Assembly: GCA_028767165.1 (NCBI GenBank)
Contig: JARACJ010000005.1
Location: 248,001-312,000 of the forward strand
Length of the DNA: 64,000 bases
Reading direction: 5' to 3'
Source of the DNA: Proteobacteria bacterium DTSAM18
GTDB taxonomy: Bacteria > Myxococcota_A > UBA796 > GCA-2862545
A model generated the notes under the pieces. The model was not told the DNA's origin, searched no databases, and saw only the letters and a list, made by a program, of their open reading frames with translations. Below are positions 25,721 to 34,169 of this stretch, one piece after another (within the stretch, counting starts at the first letter, position 1; every line of letters begins with the position of its first letter). The position numbers and the translations under genes are program-made.

Positions 25721-27097
25721 TCAGCTGGCCACTGGCGGCACGAGCTCCACGGCCTCGCCACTCCACCGCCCCTGCAGGTAGGCCGGCAGCCCATCGAGCG
25801 GGTGCGCCATCACCTCGGCCGGGGGCGGCGCCAACAGCCGCATGGCCGTCTTGCGGCGCTCCCGACCATGGCCCGGCGATCGTGGGGAGGCGGGCGACTG
25901 CAGGATGTAGTCCACCATCTCCATGAGCCAGTAGAAGCGATCCTGCTCGGCGTTGGGCGTGGACTGCACCAGGTGCCAGCGGATGACGCAGTAGCGGATC
26001 ATCTCGGCGAGGCTCATGGACGGCAGCTCCCCCACCGCGAACCTGCGGTTCGGGTCGGACAGCTCGACCCTTGCGATGTGGGCCAGCTCCACCTCGCGCG
26101 CGGCGCTCATGCGACGCACCTGCCAGGGCAGCTTGCGACGCAGCCAGTCACGGGAACGCTCGCGCCAGGCCTGCACATCGGGGGTCGCCGCCGACAGTCC
26201 GAACAGCGCGCCGAACACCCACATCAGACCGTAGCGCTTGTTCCTGCGGCCGTGGGCCGGCGAGTAGGCGAAGCCCGGCGGCATGGTGGGCCAGATGCCG
26301 CCCATCTCCTCGATCGAGAGCAGGGGCTTGTCGAGGTGGGCCATCAGCAGGTCGACCGAGGGGTGGTACGGCACGCCCGGAAAGAAGCCCGACACCCCGA
26401 TGGAGGCGAAGCGGCGCACCTCGTAGGAGTTGTCGAGCAGCGCGTACATGTAGGCCCGATCCCGCGCCTCCTCGGTGAACGCACCGTTCGTGGACAGCTC
26501 CCGCAGTGCACCGATACGCGCGCTCGACGTGGCGCTGTGCAGCAGCCGCACGAGCTGCGCCAGCTCGATGTCACCCTCCTCGTCGAGCAGCTCCAGATCC
26601 CGGGCCCACGTGAGCACCAGCCCCACGGGCCCCACCGCCTCGGCATCGGACAGGGCGGCGAGCTGTTCCTCGGAGATGTGCACCAGGCGGTCGTGGTAGA
26701 GCACCTGCCCATCCAGCCCGCCCGTGAGGAGCGCGCCCCGGTGCAGCGGGCTGCTCTTGTAGGCCTGCACCGTGGACACCCTGCTGATGCCCACGTGGAT
26801 GTAGACCTCGGGCGGGTCTCCCTGCCGGAAGCGCGCCATCAGCATGTCGAGGACGGCCTTCTCGGTGCCCGTGCCCTCGACGGATGCCTCGAGCTCGAGC
26901 TGGTAGACCACCACCATGGTCTCGAAGTTGGAGAACACCACCCGGCCGACCGCCACGCCGTCGCGCAGCACGGTGCAGAGCACCTTGTCGTCGACCACCT
27001 GCTCCCGCCGCAGCTCCACCCAGACCTGCGCCTCCCAGGGAACGTCGTCTGCGTGAGGTGCTGCGGGCCCGTCGAGGACCGGATCGCCTGGACCCAT
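25721..27097 (-). CDS. Unidentified protein with possible HEAT-like helices
   Basis: The product has 458 residues. Residues about 15-150 form an alpha/beta domain (VWVELRREQVVDDKVLCTVL, VVVYQLELEASVEG). The middle has helical repeats resembling HEAT units (ARIGALRELSTNGAF, DNSYEVRRFASIGVSGFF). A basic helical C-terminal part follows. No signal peptide is present. The second of two adjacent ATGs fits the GAGGGC ribosome binding site better. It begins seven bases after the stop of the small protein at 27105, so the two form an operon. I cannot name a family. Confidence 0.6.
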   Translation of the reverse strand: MGPGDPVLDGPAAPHADDVPWEAQVWVELRREQVVDDKVLCTVLRDGVAVGRVVFSNFETMVVVYQLELEASVEGTGTEKAVLDMLMARFRQGDPPEVYIHVGISRVSTVQAYKSSPLHRGALLTGGLDGQVLYHDRLVHISEEQLAALSDAEAVGPVGLVLTWARDLELLDEEGDIELAQLVRLLHSATSSARIGALRELSTNGAFTEEARDRAYMYALLDNSYEVRRFASIGVSGFFPGVPYHPSVDLLMAHLDKPLLSIEEMGGIWPTMPPGFAYSPAHGRRNKRYGLMWVFGALFGLSAATPDVQAWRERSRDWLRRKLPWQVRRMSAAREVELAHIARVELSDPNRRFAVGELPSMSLAEMIRYCVIRWHLVQSTPNAEQDRFYWLMEMVDYILQSPASPRSPGHGRERRKTAMRLLAPPPAEVMAHPLDGLPAYLQGRWSGEAVELVPPVAS

Positions 27098-27104
27098 CAT
27101 GCCC

Positions 27105-27554
27105 TCAGGACGCCTTGACCTTCATGTTGGTGAGCTCCACCAGCATGCCCTTTCCGTTGATGTACTTGCTCATGCTGTCGGGCGCGCCACCCATGGCCGG
27201 AGGCGGCAGCTGCATCGCCGGCATCATCACCTCGAAGGCCGCCGTGAACATCACGCCCTTGAGGATCATCGGCTTGCCCTCGGCCTTCACCTTCTTGGTG
27301 AGCTGCTTGGGGTCGAGCTTGTGGACCTTGAGCGTGCCCACGCCGGGGATGGGGTACCCGGGAGGCGCCAGGTACATGCACCCCATCGACTTGACCGACT
27401 TCTCGTCGCCCTTCAGGCAGACGAACTTGCCGCACGCCTTCACCTTCTTGGCGCTCGACTTGATGGTGGTGGGAATGGGCGTGACGATGGCCGGTGGGAA
27501 GTTCGGCAGGAAGTTCACCATGGTACCGTCGACCACAATCCAGTCCTGAGACAT
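27105..27554 (-). CDS. Small protein resembling PAAR-like accessory proteins of contractile injection systems
   Basis: The product has 149 residues. The layout DGTMVNFLPNFPPAIVTPIP, ACGKFVCLKGDEKSV, GYPIPGVGTLKVHKLDP and GKPMILKGVMFTAAFEV, then MPAMQ, resembles small proteins encoded near VgrG/PAAR genes in type VI and related contractile systems. This is recalled similarity and could not be tested. No other component of such a system is in the window. GAGGGATCG precedes ATG 27554. The downstream partner at 25721 is probably cotranscribed. Confidence 0.5.
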   Translation of the reverse strand: MSQDWIVVDGTMVNFLPNFPPAIVTPIPTTIKSSAKKVKACGKFVCLKGDEKSVKSMGCMYLAPPGYPIPGVGTLKVHKLDPKQLTKKVKAEGKPMILKGVMFTAAFEVMMPAMQLPPPAMGGAPDSMSKYINGKGMLVELTNMKVKAS

Positions 27555-27729
27555 CGATCCCTCGCTTCCGACGGGCCCGGGGCTGCGAGCACCGAGCCGA
27601 CTCGGCGATCAGGGTACCACGCAATGATCTGGCATTGGTACCCCCACTGTTGCACCCAGGAAACAAAGGGCCACGCCTGCCGGAGGTGATACATGCGGCG
27701 GGAACGACCCCGACCCCAGAAGACCGCCC

Positions 27730-28389
27730 ATGACCCCACGGATCAAGATCTGCTGCATCCAGGATGCCGCCGAACTCCGCACCGCCATCGATGCCGGCGC
27801 CGACGCCGTGGGCATCGTGGGCCCCGGACTCTCCGGGCCCGAGGTGCGCACCATCGATCAGGCCGTCGCCATCGCCGCCCTGGTCCCCCCCGCGGTCACC
27901 ACCTTCTTCCTCACCCGCGAGCAGGATCCGGACGTGCTCGGTGAGCACGTGCGCCGCATCGGCCCCCAGGTGGTGCAGCTCTGCGACGCCGTCCCGCCCC
28001 GCGCCTACGACGTCATTCGCGCCGCGAGCCCGGGCACGAAGATCGTCCAGGTCATCCACGTCACGGGCGAGCACGCGATGGGCGAGGCCCGCGAAGCGGC
28101 CGAACGCGCCGATGCCGTGCTTCTCGACAGCGGCTCCCCCGCCGGCCCCGATCCGGTGTTCGGCGGCACCGGCCAGACCCACGACTGGCACCTGTCCGCC
28201 CGGATCGTGGCCGAACTCGATGTGCCGGTATGGCTCGCAGGTGGGCTTCGGCCCGACAATGTCGCCGAGGCCATCCGCACGGTACGTCCCTTCGGGGTCG
28301 ACCTCTGCAGCGGTGTGCGGCGAGATGGCACCCTGGATCCACTTCTTGCGCAGAATTTTGTGAGCAACGTGCGATCCAGTGGCACTTAG
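27730..28389 (+). CDS. trpF: Phosphoribosylanthranilate isomerase
   Basis: The product has 219 residues, the size of a monomeric TIM-barrel TrpF, which converts N-(5'-phosphoribosyl)anthranilate to CdRP in tryptophan synthesis. Diagnostic elements are RIKICCIQDAAE (KICG-like, with a Cys in place of Gly), DAVLLDSGS, FGGTGQTHDWHLS, WLAGGLRPDNVAEAI and FGVDLCSGV. No other trp biosynthetic gene flanks it. The upstream ribosome binding site is weak; ATG 27730 begins the first strand directly. Confidence 0.87.
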   Translation: MTPRIKICCIQDAAELRTAIDAGADAVGIVGPGLSGPEVRTIDQAVAIAALVPPAVTTFFLTREQDPDVLGEHVRRIGPQVVQLCDAVPPRAYDVIRAASPGTKIVQVIHVTGEHAMGEAREAAERADAVLLDSGSPAGPDPVFGGTGQTHDWHLSARIVAELDVPVWLAGGLRPDNVAEAIRTVRPFGVDLCSGVRRDGTLDPLLAQNFVSNVRSSGT

Positions 28390-28568
28390 AGTGCGATCCT
28401 GCAGGCGTCCTCGAACACGGCAGTCATTTTTGACGTTCCCGGAACGCACCTGGATCGGACGCTTCCTGTAAAACCGTCCCGATCGACACCCACCTTTTGA
28501 CCGATCGTGGCGACCACAGGCCATCTCGTGTAGATTGCCCCAGCCCACGAAGAGACTTGGAGAGACAC

Positions 28569-30281
28569 ATGCGCTTTCTCACCCCGGCAGTCCTGGCCCT
28601 GAGCCTGATGGCCTGCTCCGACGACGCATCCGACGACATCATCGACACCGAGACCGGTGACGGCGTCGTCACCGACGGCAACGACTCCATCGCCGATGCC
28701 GTGATCATCGACCAGGCAGCACTCGAGGCGATCTTCGTCGCCCAGGACGGCTCCTCCCTGCTCGACGCCAACGGCGTGCCCATGACCTGGGCTCCCGTGC
28801 AGCCCCAGGGCGCGGCCATCAGCCCCGCTGGCGACCGCGACTTCTACGGCATCGAGATGAAGGGTGGCAACGGCTACGTCTTCCTGATCAACTCCAGCGC
28901 GTTCGACCCCCTGGTCCGCGTCTACGAGAACGACCAGGTCGCAGCTGCTGACGCACTCGTCATCGCCGAGGGCTTCGGCGGCGTGTCCGGCAACCTGCCC
29001 ATGTTCCTGTTCGTGCCTCCCGCAGACGGCATCTACTACATCGAGGTGATGCAGGAGGAGGACTACAACCAGGAGAACGGTCTGGGTGGCTTCCCCACCG
29101 GTGGCTTCAACTACACCTACGACCTGTACTTCGGCGTCCTCGAGACCGAGGTCGAGACCTCCGACGGCATCGAGATCGACCTGACCACCGAGCTCACCGG
29201 CGACACCTCCGTCGACACCTCCTCCACCGACACCTCCACCGAGGACACCGGTGAGGTCGTCGAGCCCCCCACCTCCGTCATCGCCGGCAACGACTCCCTC
29301 GACGAGCTGCTGCCCTGGTACATGGCTGGCGGCAACACCCTGGGCAACCAGAAGACCCAGCTGCTGTCCTACATGCCCATGGAGTTCGGTCGCATCGATG
29401 CCGAGGGCGACGTCGACTACTTCAACGCACAGTGGGACTGGGCCTACGAGCAGGTGGCCACCAACGGTGAGCCCATCGGCTGCGCCGGCTACTACGACAA
29501 CGCCCAGGTGATGCCCGTCTACGGCGCTTCCGCCATGATCCCCAAGGTCACCTACGTGAACGCCGAGGGTGAGGTCCTGTCCTCCGGCGACAAGTGGCTC
29601 GAGTCCGAGTACACCGATCGCACCCAGGTCACCCCCTTCCTGTTCAACAACTCCCAGGGCTTCGGTCGTGAGGGTGAGCAGAACGTCTTCGTCCGCATCG
29701 AAGACGCCAACTTCGTCGAGGACGGCGACACCACGCCCCGCACCGGCGGCGCTGGCTACTACGCCATCTTCCACGACTTCACCTACTACGGCCCCACCGA
29801 GTACTGCCAGGACGAGTCCTCCGAGGCACACGACTCCCTCGAGACCGCTCAGGAGCTCGAGCTGCAGGACGTCATCCGCGACAGCACCCAGCCCTACTAC
29901 TACGCTGCCAACGTCGACGGCATCGTGACCGAGTCCGCTGACGTCTACGCCCTGCCCGAGATCCCCGACGCCTCCGGCAAGACCCTCCGCGTGTACTTCG
30001 GCCACGGCTTCAAGAACGGCTCCCACCTGGATCCCAAGATCTCCGTGACCGACGCCGACGGCAACGTCCTGGCTACCCTGTCCAGCGACGAGTCCACCGA
30101 GGGCCCCGCAGTGGAGTACCCCATCTACGCTGCCGACCCCTACCTCGAGCTGCCCCTGGCCGACGCCACCCAGCCCATCTACGTCACCGTTGACGCCGAC
30201 GAGCTGGACGAGTCCACCCCCATGGCCAACGGCTACCGTCTGTGGGTCGAGGCCGCTGACGCCTCCTACTTCCAGCAGTGA
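28569..30281 (+). CDS. Large acidic lipoprotein with Thr/Asp-rich linker
   Basis: The product has 570 residues. MRFLTPAVLALSLMACSDDA gives a lipobox LMAC, followed by a strongly acidic tether. Two or three beta-rich domains resemble bacterial pre-peptidase C-terminal-type modules (GDRDFYGIEMKGG, PPADGIYYIEV, DVDYFNAQWDW), joined by a Ser/Thr/Asp linker around 215-230 (TSVDTSSTDTSTEDTGE). Third-position codon choice (many GCT, GGT and GCA) differs from neighbours, which may reflect strong expression. GGAG lies seven bases before ATG 28569. A strong terminator follows at 30304. The function is unknown; a surface protein is likely. Confidence 0.78.
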   Translation: MRFLTPAVLALSLMACSDDASDDIIDTETGDGVVTDGNDSIADAVIIDQAALEAIFVAQDGSSLLDANGVPMTWAPVQPQGAAISPAGDRDFYGIEMKGGNGYVFLINSSAFDPLVRVYENDQVAAADALVIAEGFGGVSGNLPMFLFVPPADGIYYIEVMQEEDYNQENGLGGFPTGGFNYTYDLYFGVLETEVETSDGIEIDLTTELTGDTSVDTSSTDTSTEDTGEVVEPPTSVIAGNDSLDELLPWYMAGGNTLGNQKTQLLSYMPMEFGRIDAEGDVDYFNAQWDWAYEQVATNGEPIGCAGYYDNAQVMPVYGASAMIPKVTYVNAEGEVLSSGDKWLESEYTDRTQVTPFLFNNSQGFGREGEQNVFVRIEDANFVEDGDTTPRTGGAGYYAIFHDFTYYGPTEYCQDESSEAHDSLETAQELELQDVIRDSTQPYYYAANVDGIVTESADVYALPEIPDASGKTLRVYFGHGFKNGSHLDPKISVTDADGNVLATLSSDESTEGPAVEYPIYAADPYLELPLADATQPIYVTVDADELDESTPMANGYRLWVEAADASYFQQ

Positions 30282-30303
30282 GTCGTAGCGCTTCGCGCTG
30301 ACT

Positions 30304-30336
30304 GAGCCCGCCTGAGCTTCTCAGGCGGGCTCTTTT
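30304..30336 (+). terminator. Rho-independent terminator of the acidic lipoprotein gene
   Basis: GAGCCCGCCTGAG (30304-30316) pairs perfectly with CTCAGGCGGGCTC (30320-30332) around a CTT loop, followed by TTTT. It lies 23 bases after the stop codon at 30281. Confidence 0.92.
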
Positions 30337-30428
30337 CGTCTTGGCGAGGACAAGGGCCGTCCGAAGGGCACGCCCCACTCGACAACTCCCCGCCCCCCGT
30401 CCTATTCAGGGCTCCAGGGGAGGTGTAC

Positions 30429-31349
30429 ATGTCCGTCCTGGACCTGCCGGTGGTCGACCTGACCGACTTCGGCTCCGACCAGCCAGGCCCGTTCCTGGCC
30501 ACGCTGAGCGACGCCCTGCAGCAGTGGGGCTTCGTGGCCATCCGCAACCACGGCATCCCCACGCCGCTGCTCGACCGGGCCTACCAGGTGGCCGAGGACT
30601 TCTTCGGTCGCCCCTCCGAGTACAAGCGCAACTGGGAGTTCCCCGGCATCGGGCGCCAGCGGGGCTACACCGGCTTCGGCGTGGAGCACGCCCGGGACCA
30701 GCGCGTGCACGATCTCAAGGAGTTCTGGCAGGTGGGTCGCACCCTGCCCACCGACCATCCCCTCGTGGTCACCGGCATGATGCCGAACAACATCTTCCCC
30801 GACCTGCCCGACTTCGCGGAGACCTTCTCCGAGCTGTTCGACGCCATGGAGTCCTGCGCCAACCGCATGCTGCAGGCCATCAGTGCGTGCCTCGACCTGC
30901 CGCCCGAGCACCTGCTCGACGCCGTGGAAGACGGCAACAGCGTCATGCGCGTCATCCACTACCCGCCGCTCCGTCGCTCCGATCCGGCCGACGCCGTGCG
31001 CGCGGCGGCCCACGAGGACATCAACCTGCTCACCATCCTGCCGGCCTCCACGGCGCCCGGCCTGCAGCTGCAGGACCGCTCGGGTGACTGGCTGTCGGTG
31101 CAGACCCCTGCCGACGTCGTCATCTGCGACACCGGCGACATCATGGCCCGCCTCACCGGCGGACTCCTCCCCGCTGTCACCCACCGGGTGGTCAACCCGC
31201 CCGGCAGCGCCAACGGCTCCCGCTACTCGATGCCCTTCTTCGTCCACCCGCGGCCGGAGTGGGTGATCCGTCCCATTCAGGGCGAGGCAGAACCGATCAC
31301 GGCCGGCGAGCTCCTCCGCCAGCGCCTGATCGAGATCGGCGTCCTGTAG
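30429..31349 (+). CDS. 2-oxoglutarate/Fe(II)-dependent oxygenase (IPNS-like)
   Basis: The product has 306 residues, with the N-terminal DIOX_N part (LPVVDLTDF, QWGFVAIRNHGIP) and the C-terminal jelly-roll. The iron site is H195-x-D197 (AHEDINLLTIL) and H252 (THRVVNPP). R265 in RYSMPFFVHP is positioned to bind 2-oxoglutarate. These place it in the isopenicillin N synthase-like clan, which hydroxylates or desaturates small molecules; the substrate cannot be read. AGGGGAGG precedes ATG 30429. mazG-like and rlpA-like genes follow closely. Confidence 0.9.
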   Translation: MSVLDLPVVDLTDFGSDQPGPFLATLSDALQQWGFVAIRNHGIPTPLLDRAYQVAEDFFGRPSEYKRNWEFPGIGRQRGYTGFGVEHARDQRVHDLKEFWQVGRTLPTDHPLVVTGMMPNNIFPDLPDFAETFSELFDAMESCANRMLQAISACLDLPPEHLLDAVEDGNSVMRVIHYPPLRRSDPADAVRAAAHEDINLLTILPASTAPGLQLQDRSGDWLSVQTPADVVICDTGDIMARLTGGLLPAVTHRVVNPPGSANGSRYSMPFFVHPRPEWVIRPIQGEAEPITAGELLRQRLIEIGVL

Positions 31350-31377
31350 ACTCGCAGACCCACCCGGAGGTCCACCC

Positions 31378-31710
31378 GTGCAGCCCCTGCTCCCCCTCCC
31401 CGAACAGCCCACCCTGCAGCAGCTGCAGGACTACATCCACGCCCTCGAAGACAAGATGGGCTGGCTGCACACCGACCTCGATCACAACTGCCTGTTCCTC
31501 GGCGAAGAGGTGGGTGAGATCTTCAAGGCGGTCCGCCACCTCCAGGGGGCCCGCCGCAAGCAGGGCGACGTCCAGGCCGCCACCCAGGGCCTCGCCCACG
31601 AGCTCGTCGACTCGCTGAACTTCCTGCTCGCCATCGCCAACCGGGCGGGCATCGACCTCACCGCGGCCTTCGCCGAGAAGAACGCGATCAACCAGGGGCG
31701 TACGTGGTGA
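31378..31710 (+). CDS. MazG-like nucleotide pyrophosphohydrolase
   Basis: The product has 110 residues, a single MazG-type domain. The Mg2+ ligands appear as LGEEVGEIFKAVR (EExxE) and HELVDSLNFLLAIAN (ExxD). Family members hydrolyse abnormal NTPs or dCTP-like substrates. The start is GTG 31378 with GGAGGTCCACCC upstream. The stop codon overlaps the start of the rlpA-like gene, suggesting coupled translation, although the functional connection is not obvious. Confidence 0.82.
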   Translation: MQPLLPLPEQPTLQQLQDYIHALEDKMGWLHTDLDHNCLFLGEEVGEIFKAVRHLQGARRKQGDVQAATQGLAHELVDSLNFLLAIANRAGIDLTAAFAEKNAINQGRTW

Positions 31711-32120
31711 GCCGCCTGCAACTGTTCGTCCTCGCCGCGGGCCTCGTGCTCTCCGCCTGCGCCAAGCGCCCCGTCACCACCGGCTCCGCGTCCTGGTACG
31801 GCCCCGGCTTCCGCGGCAACCCCACGGCCTCCGGGGAGCGCTTCCGGCCGGCCCGTCTCACGGCCGCCCACCGCACCCTGCCCTTCGGCACCGTGCTCAA
31901 GGTCCGCCACGATGGACGCGTGGTGCGGGTGGTCATCAACGACCGCGGCCCCTACCACGGCAGCCGCATCCTCGATCTGTCCAAGGGCGCGGCACGACGC
32001 CTGGGCATGCTGAAGAAGGGCGTGGCCGACGTGGAGCTGCAGGTGATCGGTTGCCGCACGGCACGATTCGACAGCCGACGGGCGTGCCGGCACCAGGACT
32101 GGCGCTCGCTGCGCCCCTGA
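31704..32120 (+). CDS. rlpA: RlpA-like septal ring lipoprotein
   Basis: The product has 138 residues. The signal has lipobox LSAC, and the rest is a double-psi beta-barrel. RlpA hallmarks are ASWYGPGFRGNPTASGE, LTAAHRTLPFGT and VVINDRGPY with the catalytic-type Asp, then ILDLSKGAARRLG. It has no SPOR domain, so it lacks the usual septal peptidoglycan-binding part. RlpA enzymes are lytic transglycosylases acting on denuded glycan. GTG 31704 or the next GTG 31707 could start it; both overlap the mazG-like stop. Confidence 0.82.
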   Translation: MVSRLQLFVLAAGLVLSACAKRPVTTGSASWYGPGFRGNPTASGERFRPARLTAAHRTLPFGTVLKVRHDGRVVRVVINDRGPYHGSRILDLSKGAARRLGMLKKGVADVELQVIGCRTARFDSRRACRHQDWRSLRP

Positions 32121-32233
32121 CCCCACCGAGGGTCAGGCAGCCACCAGGGCAGCCACCAGAGGCCCCCGTGAGGGCGAACGACGGCCCCCGGGCCCCCGTG
32201 GGACCGGTCCAGGACACGATGGCCCACAACGCG

Positions 32234-32259
32234 AAAGGCAGCCCCGAGGGGCTGCCTTT
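32234..32259 (+). terminator. Rho-independent terminator after the rlpA-like gene
   Basis: AAAGGCAGCCCC (32234-32245) pairs with GGGGCTGCCTTT (32248-32259). The A-rich start and T-rich end let it work on either strand. Confidence 0.85.
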
Positions 32260-32265
32260 GTCGTC

Positions 32266-32529
32266 TCACCAGGAAAGAAGGCCTTCGGGCCCGACGCCGT
32301 CGATCAGGACTGCCAAGCTCTGGGGTGTGGGCCCGCCGACCTTCGTTCCTGGCAAGCACGAACGGTTCCATGAACCGGCCGTGTCGAGACGGTAACACAG
32401 GTTCAGAAAAATTTTTATTTCCAGGCGCCAATCCACTTCCGATGCCCACATTTCGTAGGATGCATCAAGAAAACGAGCCGTCTCGCGCAGGGACATGTCG
32501 AACAAGACCCCAAGAACCCGGTGGCGCAT
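32266..32529 (-). CDS. Possible small gene of atypical composition
   Basis: An 87-residue frame starts MRHRVLGVLFDMSLRETA and continues SEVDWRLEIKIFLNLCYR, which looks like folded protein. It uses AT-ending codons (ATA AAA ATT TTT at about 32405-32416), unlike neighbouring genes. The hairpin at 32234-32259 would terminate it on this strand. The ribosome binding site is poor. It may be a remnant, a transferred gene or chance. The palindrome CGGTTCCATGAACCG (32363-32377) lies within it. Confidence 0.25.
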   Translation of the reverse strand: MRHRVLGVLFDMSLRETARFLDASYEMWASEVDWRLEIKIFLNLCYRLDTAGSWNRSCLPGTKVGGPTPQSLAVLIDGVGPEGLLSW

Positions 32530-32560
32530 TCGTCCAAACCCACCCGAACCGAACTGGCGC

Positions 32561-33004
32561 TCAGGTTGTCTGGTATCCGTCAGCGGGCGCTTCGACGGGC
32601 GACGCCACAGCTGCCTCGGAGACCTCGAACACCCGCACGGCATCGAGTCCGGATCCGCCCGGCACGAGCCCCAGGCCCGCCTGCTCCCAGGCCTCCCGGT
32701 GCGACTGGAGCGCCTCCTGCGACAAGCCGGCGGGACCGAACAGGCGCTGACCCTGCACCGCCACCAGACGATGGCGCGAGGTGATCTCCACCAACCTGTC
32801 GAGTGGCATCTCGAAGGTCAGCTCGTACAGTCCGCCACGATATCGCCACGACACCGCCTCCAGATCCTCGGATTCGATGGTCTCGATGTGGGTCGGAGGG
32901 CCCAGCACCGAGAGAACCTCACCCCTCGAAAACCCAAGGCATACCTCACCAATCGAGACTCCAGGAACCACATCCACGTGGCCACGTTGCATAATCCCCG
33001 TCAT
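32561..33004 (-). CDS. Small cytoplasmic protein of unknown function
   Basis: The product has 147 residues. It starts at ATG 33004 with GGAGGGTGAA upstream; an in-frame ATG at 33040 lacks such a site. The sequence IGEVCLGFSRGEVLSVLGPP, then SWRYRGGLYELTFEM, suggests a two-strand repeat module resembling small SmpA/BamE-like or immunity-type folds (helix with GxxxxxVxxxLGxP, then strands). There is no signal peptide. I do not recognise a specific family. Confidence 0.55.
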   Translation of the reverse strand: MTGIMQRGHVDVVPGVSIGEVCLGFSRGEVLSVLGPPTHIETIESEDLEAVSWRYRGGLYELTFEMPLDRLVEITSRHRLVAVQGQRLFGPAGLSQEALQSHREAWEQAGLGLVPGGSGLDAVRVFEVSEAAVASPVEAPADGYQTT

Positions 33005-33081
33005 TTCACCCTCCGGAGTAGCCATTGACGGCCCTTCCATGCCAAACTGCCCACCGTGATTCGACCATTTCAGGAGTCAAC

Positions 33082-33516
33082 ATGAAGCGCCTTCTCGCAG
33101 CCGTCCTGCTCGGCTCCCTCGCCGCACCCGCAGCCCTGGCTTGTGGTTCTTCCGCCGAAGTGGAGCAGGTCTGTGTCCTGACCGCCACCGAGACGATCAC
33201 CAACCCCAAGAAGCCCAACGAGTTTACCATGCGTCTCGACTGCGGCTCCGAGCCCGGCGACATGGGCACCACCATGGCCAAGGTGATGGGCATGGAGAAC
33301 ACGTCCGACGCCGTGATGGCCGTCATGGGTGAGGGCTTCCGCGTCGCTTCCTCCACCACCATGAACGCCTACGACGGCAACTCCATCGTCACCACCTACA
33401 CCATGGTGAAGATGGCTGCTGCTTCCGCTCCCGCCATGGCTTCCGGTCCGGCTCCCGCCGCCACCGCGCCTTCCGAGGATCTCGAGGATCTCGAGGATCT
33501 CGACGGCCTGGAGTGA
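33082..33516 (+). CDS. Small secreted protein with EDL-repeat tail
   Basis: The product has 144 residues. The signal peptide MKRLLAAVLLGSLAAPAALA is followed by CGSSAEVEQVC. The LAC context makes a lipobox possible. The mature domain has three Cys and many Met. A Pro/Ala linker precedes a tail of repeated EDL units encoded by 9-base tandem GAGGATCTC repeats. CAGGAGTCAAC precedes ATG 33082. A strong terminator follows. Function unknown. Confidence 0.7.
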   Translation: MKRLLAAVLLGSLAAPAALACGSSAEVEQVCVLTATETITNPKKPNEFTMRLDCGSEPGDMGTTMAKVMGMENTSDAVMAVMGEGFRVASSTTMNAYDGNSIVTTYTMVKMAAASAPAMASGPAPAATAPSEDLEDLEDLDGLE

Positions 33517-33557
33517 AACCCAACGGGCTCATCTGAGCCTCCATGGGTTCTCCGACA

Positions 33558-33589
33558 GCGCCCGCCGGTCCTACCGGCGGGCGCTTCGT
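33558..33589 (+). terminator. Rho-independent terminator of the EDL-tail gene
   Basis: GCGCCCGCCGGT (33558-33569) pairs exactly with ACCGGCGGGCGC (33573-33584) around a CCT loop, followed by TTCGTCGTT. Confidence 0.85.
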
Positions 33590-33607
33590 CGTTCTTGCCC
33601 CCAACGA

Positions 33608-33644
33608 CAGAGCCCGCCGCTCCGGGGAGGAGCGGCGGGCTCTG
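33608..33644 (-). terminator. Rho-independent terminator of the MarR/ferritin-like operon
   Basis: A 16-bp perfect stem (33608-33623 with 33629-33644) around GGGGA is followed, on the minus strand, by TCGTTGG. It lies 25 bases after the marR stop. It and the hairpin at 33558 separate two convergent transcripts. Confidence 0.85.
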
Positions 33645-33668
33645 CGGCATGGCTGATGGACCGTGGGC

Positions 33669-34169
33669 TCAGATGCCTTCGAGGTCGGACAGGTTCGACT
33701 GGATGCGCTCGACCGTGGCGTTGAGGGTGCGCATGTCGGACTCGTCGAAGTCGCGGAAGACCGAGTCGAGCACATCGTTCGAGACGCGCACCAGCCGGGC
33801 GAACATCTCGCGGGCGAAGGCCGTGGGCTGGATCAGCATGGCGCGGCCATCTGCGGGATCGGGCGTGCGTTCGACCCAGCCGTCTTCCTCCATCTTGCGG
33901 ATGAAGCGGGAGACCGTGACCTCGGAGATCGCCAGCTCACGGGCGAGCTCGCGGGCCTTGATGGAGCGACGGGCATTGAACAGCACGATCAGGGCGTTGG
34001 CCCGTGATGGCGTGATCCCGGTGATGCCCTCCTCCTGGAGGAGCTGTGCCGAACGCTGCAGGATGCGCTGGTGGATGCGGGAGAACCCCAGCATGGTCTC
34101 CGACTGGAAGCGGCGCCAACGGACCTGCTCGGCGGAGAGATGGGCATCGGTGTGCAGTTTGTTGTTCAA
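33669..34169 (-). CDS. MarR-family transcriptional regulator
   Basis: The product has 166 residues, a winged-helix regulator. GITPSRANALIVLFNA, ARELAISEVTVSRFIRKM as recognition helix and GWVERTPDPADGRAMLI as wing are the typical MarR elements. TTG 34169 is chosen as start: GGAGGTCTG precedes it, and it overlaps the TGA stop of the upstream ferritin-like gene (TTGA). That coupling suggests the regulator and the ferritin-like protein act together. The ligand is unknown. Confidence 0.82.
   Translation of the reverse strand: MNNKLHTDAHLSAEQVRWRRFQSETMLGFSRIHQRILQRSAQLLQEEGITGITPSRANALIVLFNARRSIKARELARELAISEVTVSRFIRKMEEDGWVERTPDPADGRAMLIQPTAFAREMFARLVRVSNDVLDSVFRDFDESDMRTLNATVERIQSNLSDLEGI

Noticed and set aside
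28497-28536. TTGACC (28497) with TAGATT (28531) as a sigma-70 promoter
   Set aside because: Spacing is 28 bases, far from about 17. No other good pair was seen, so no promoter is claimed.
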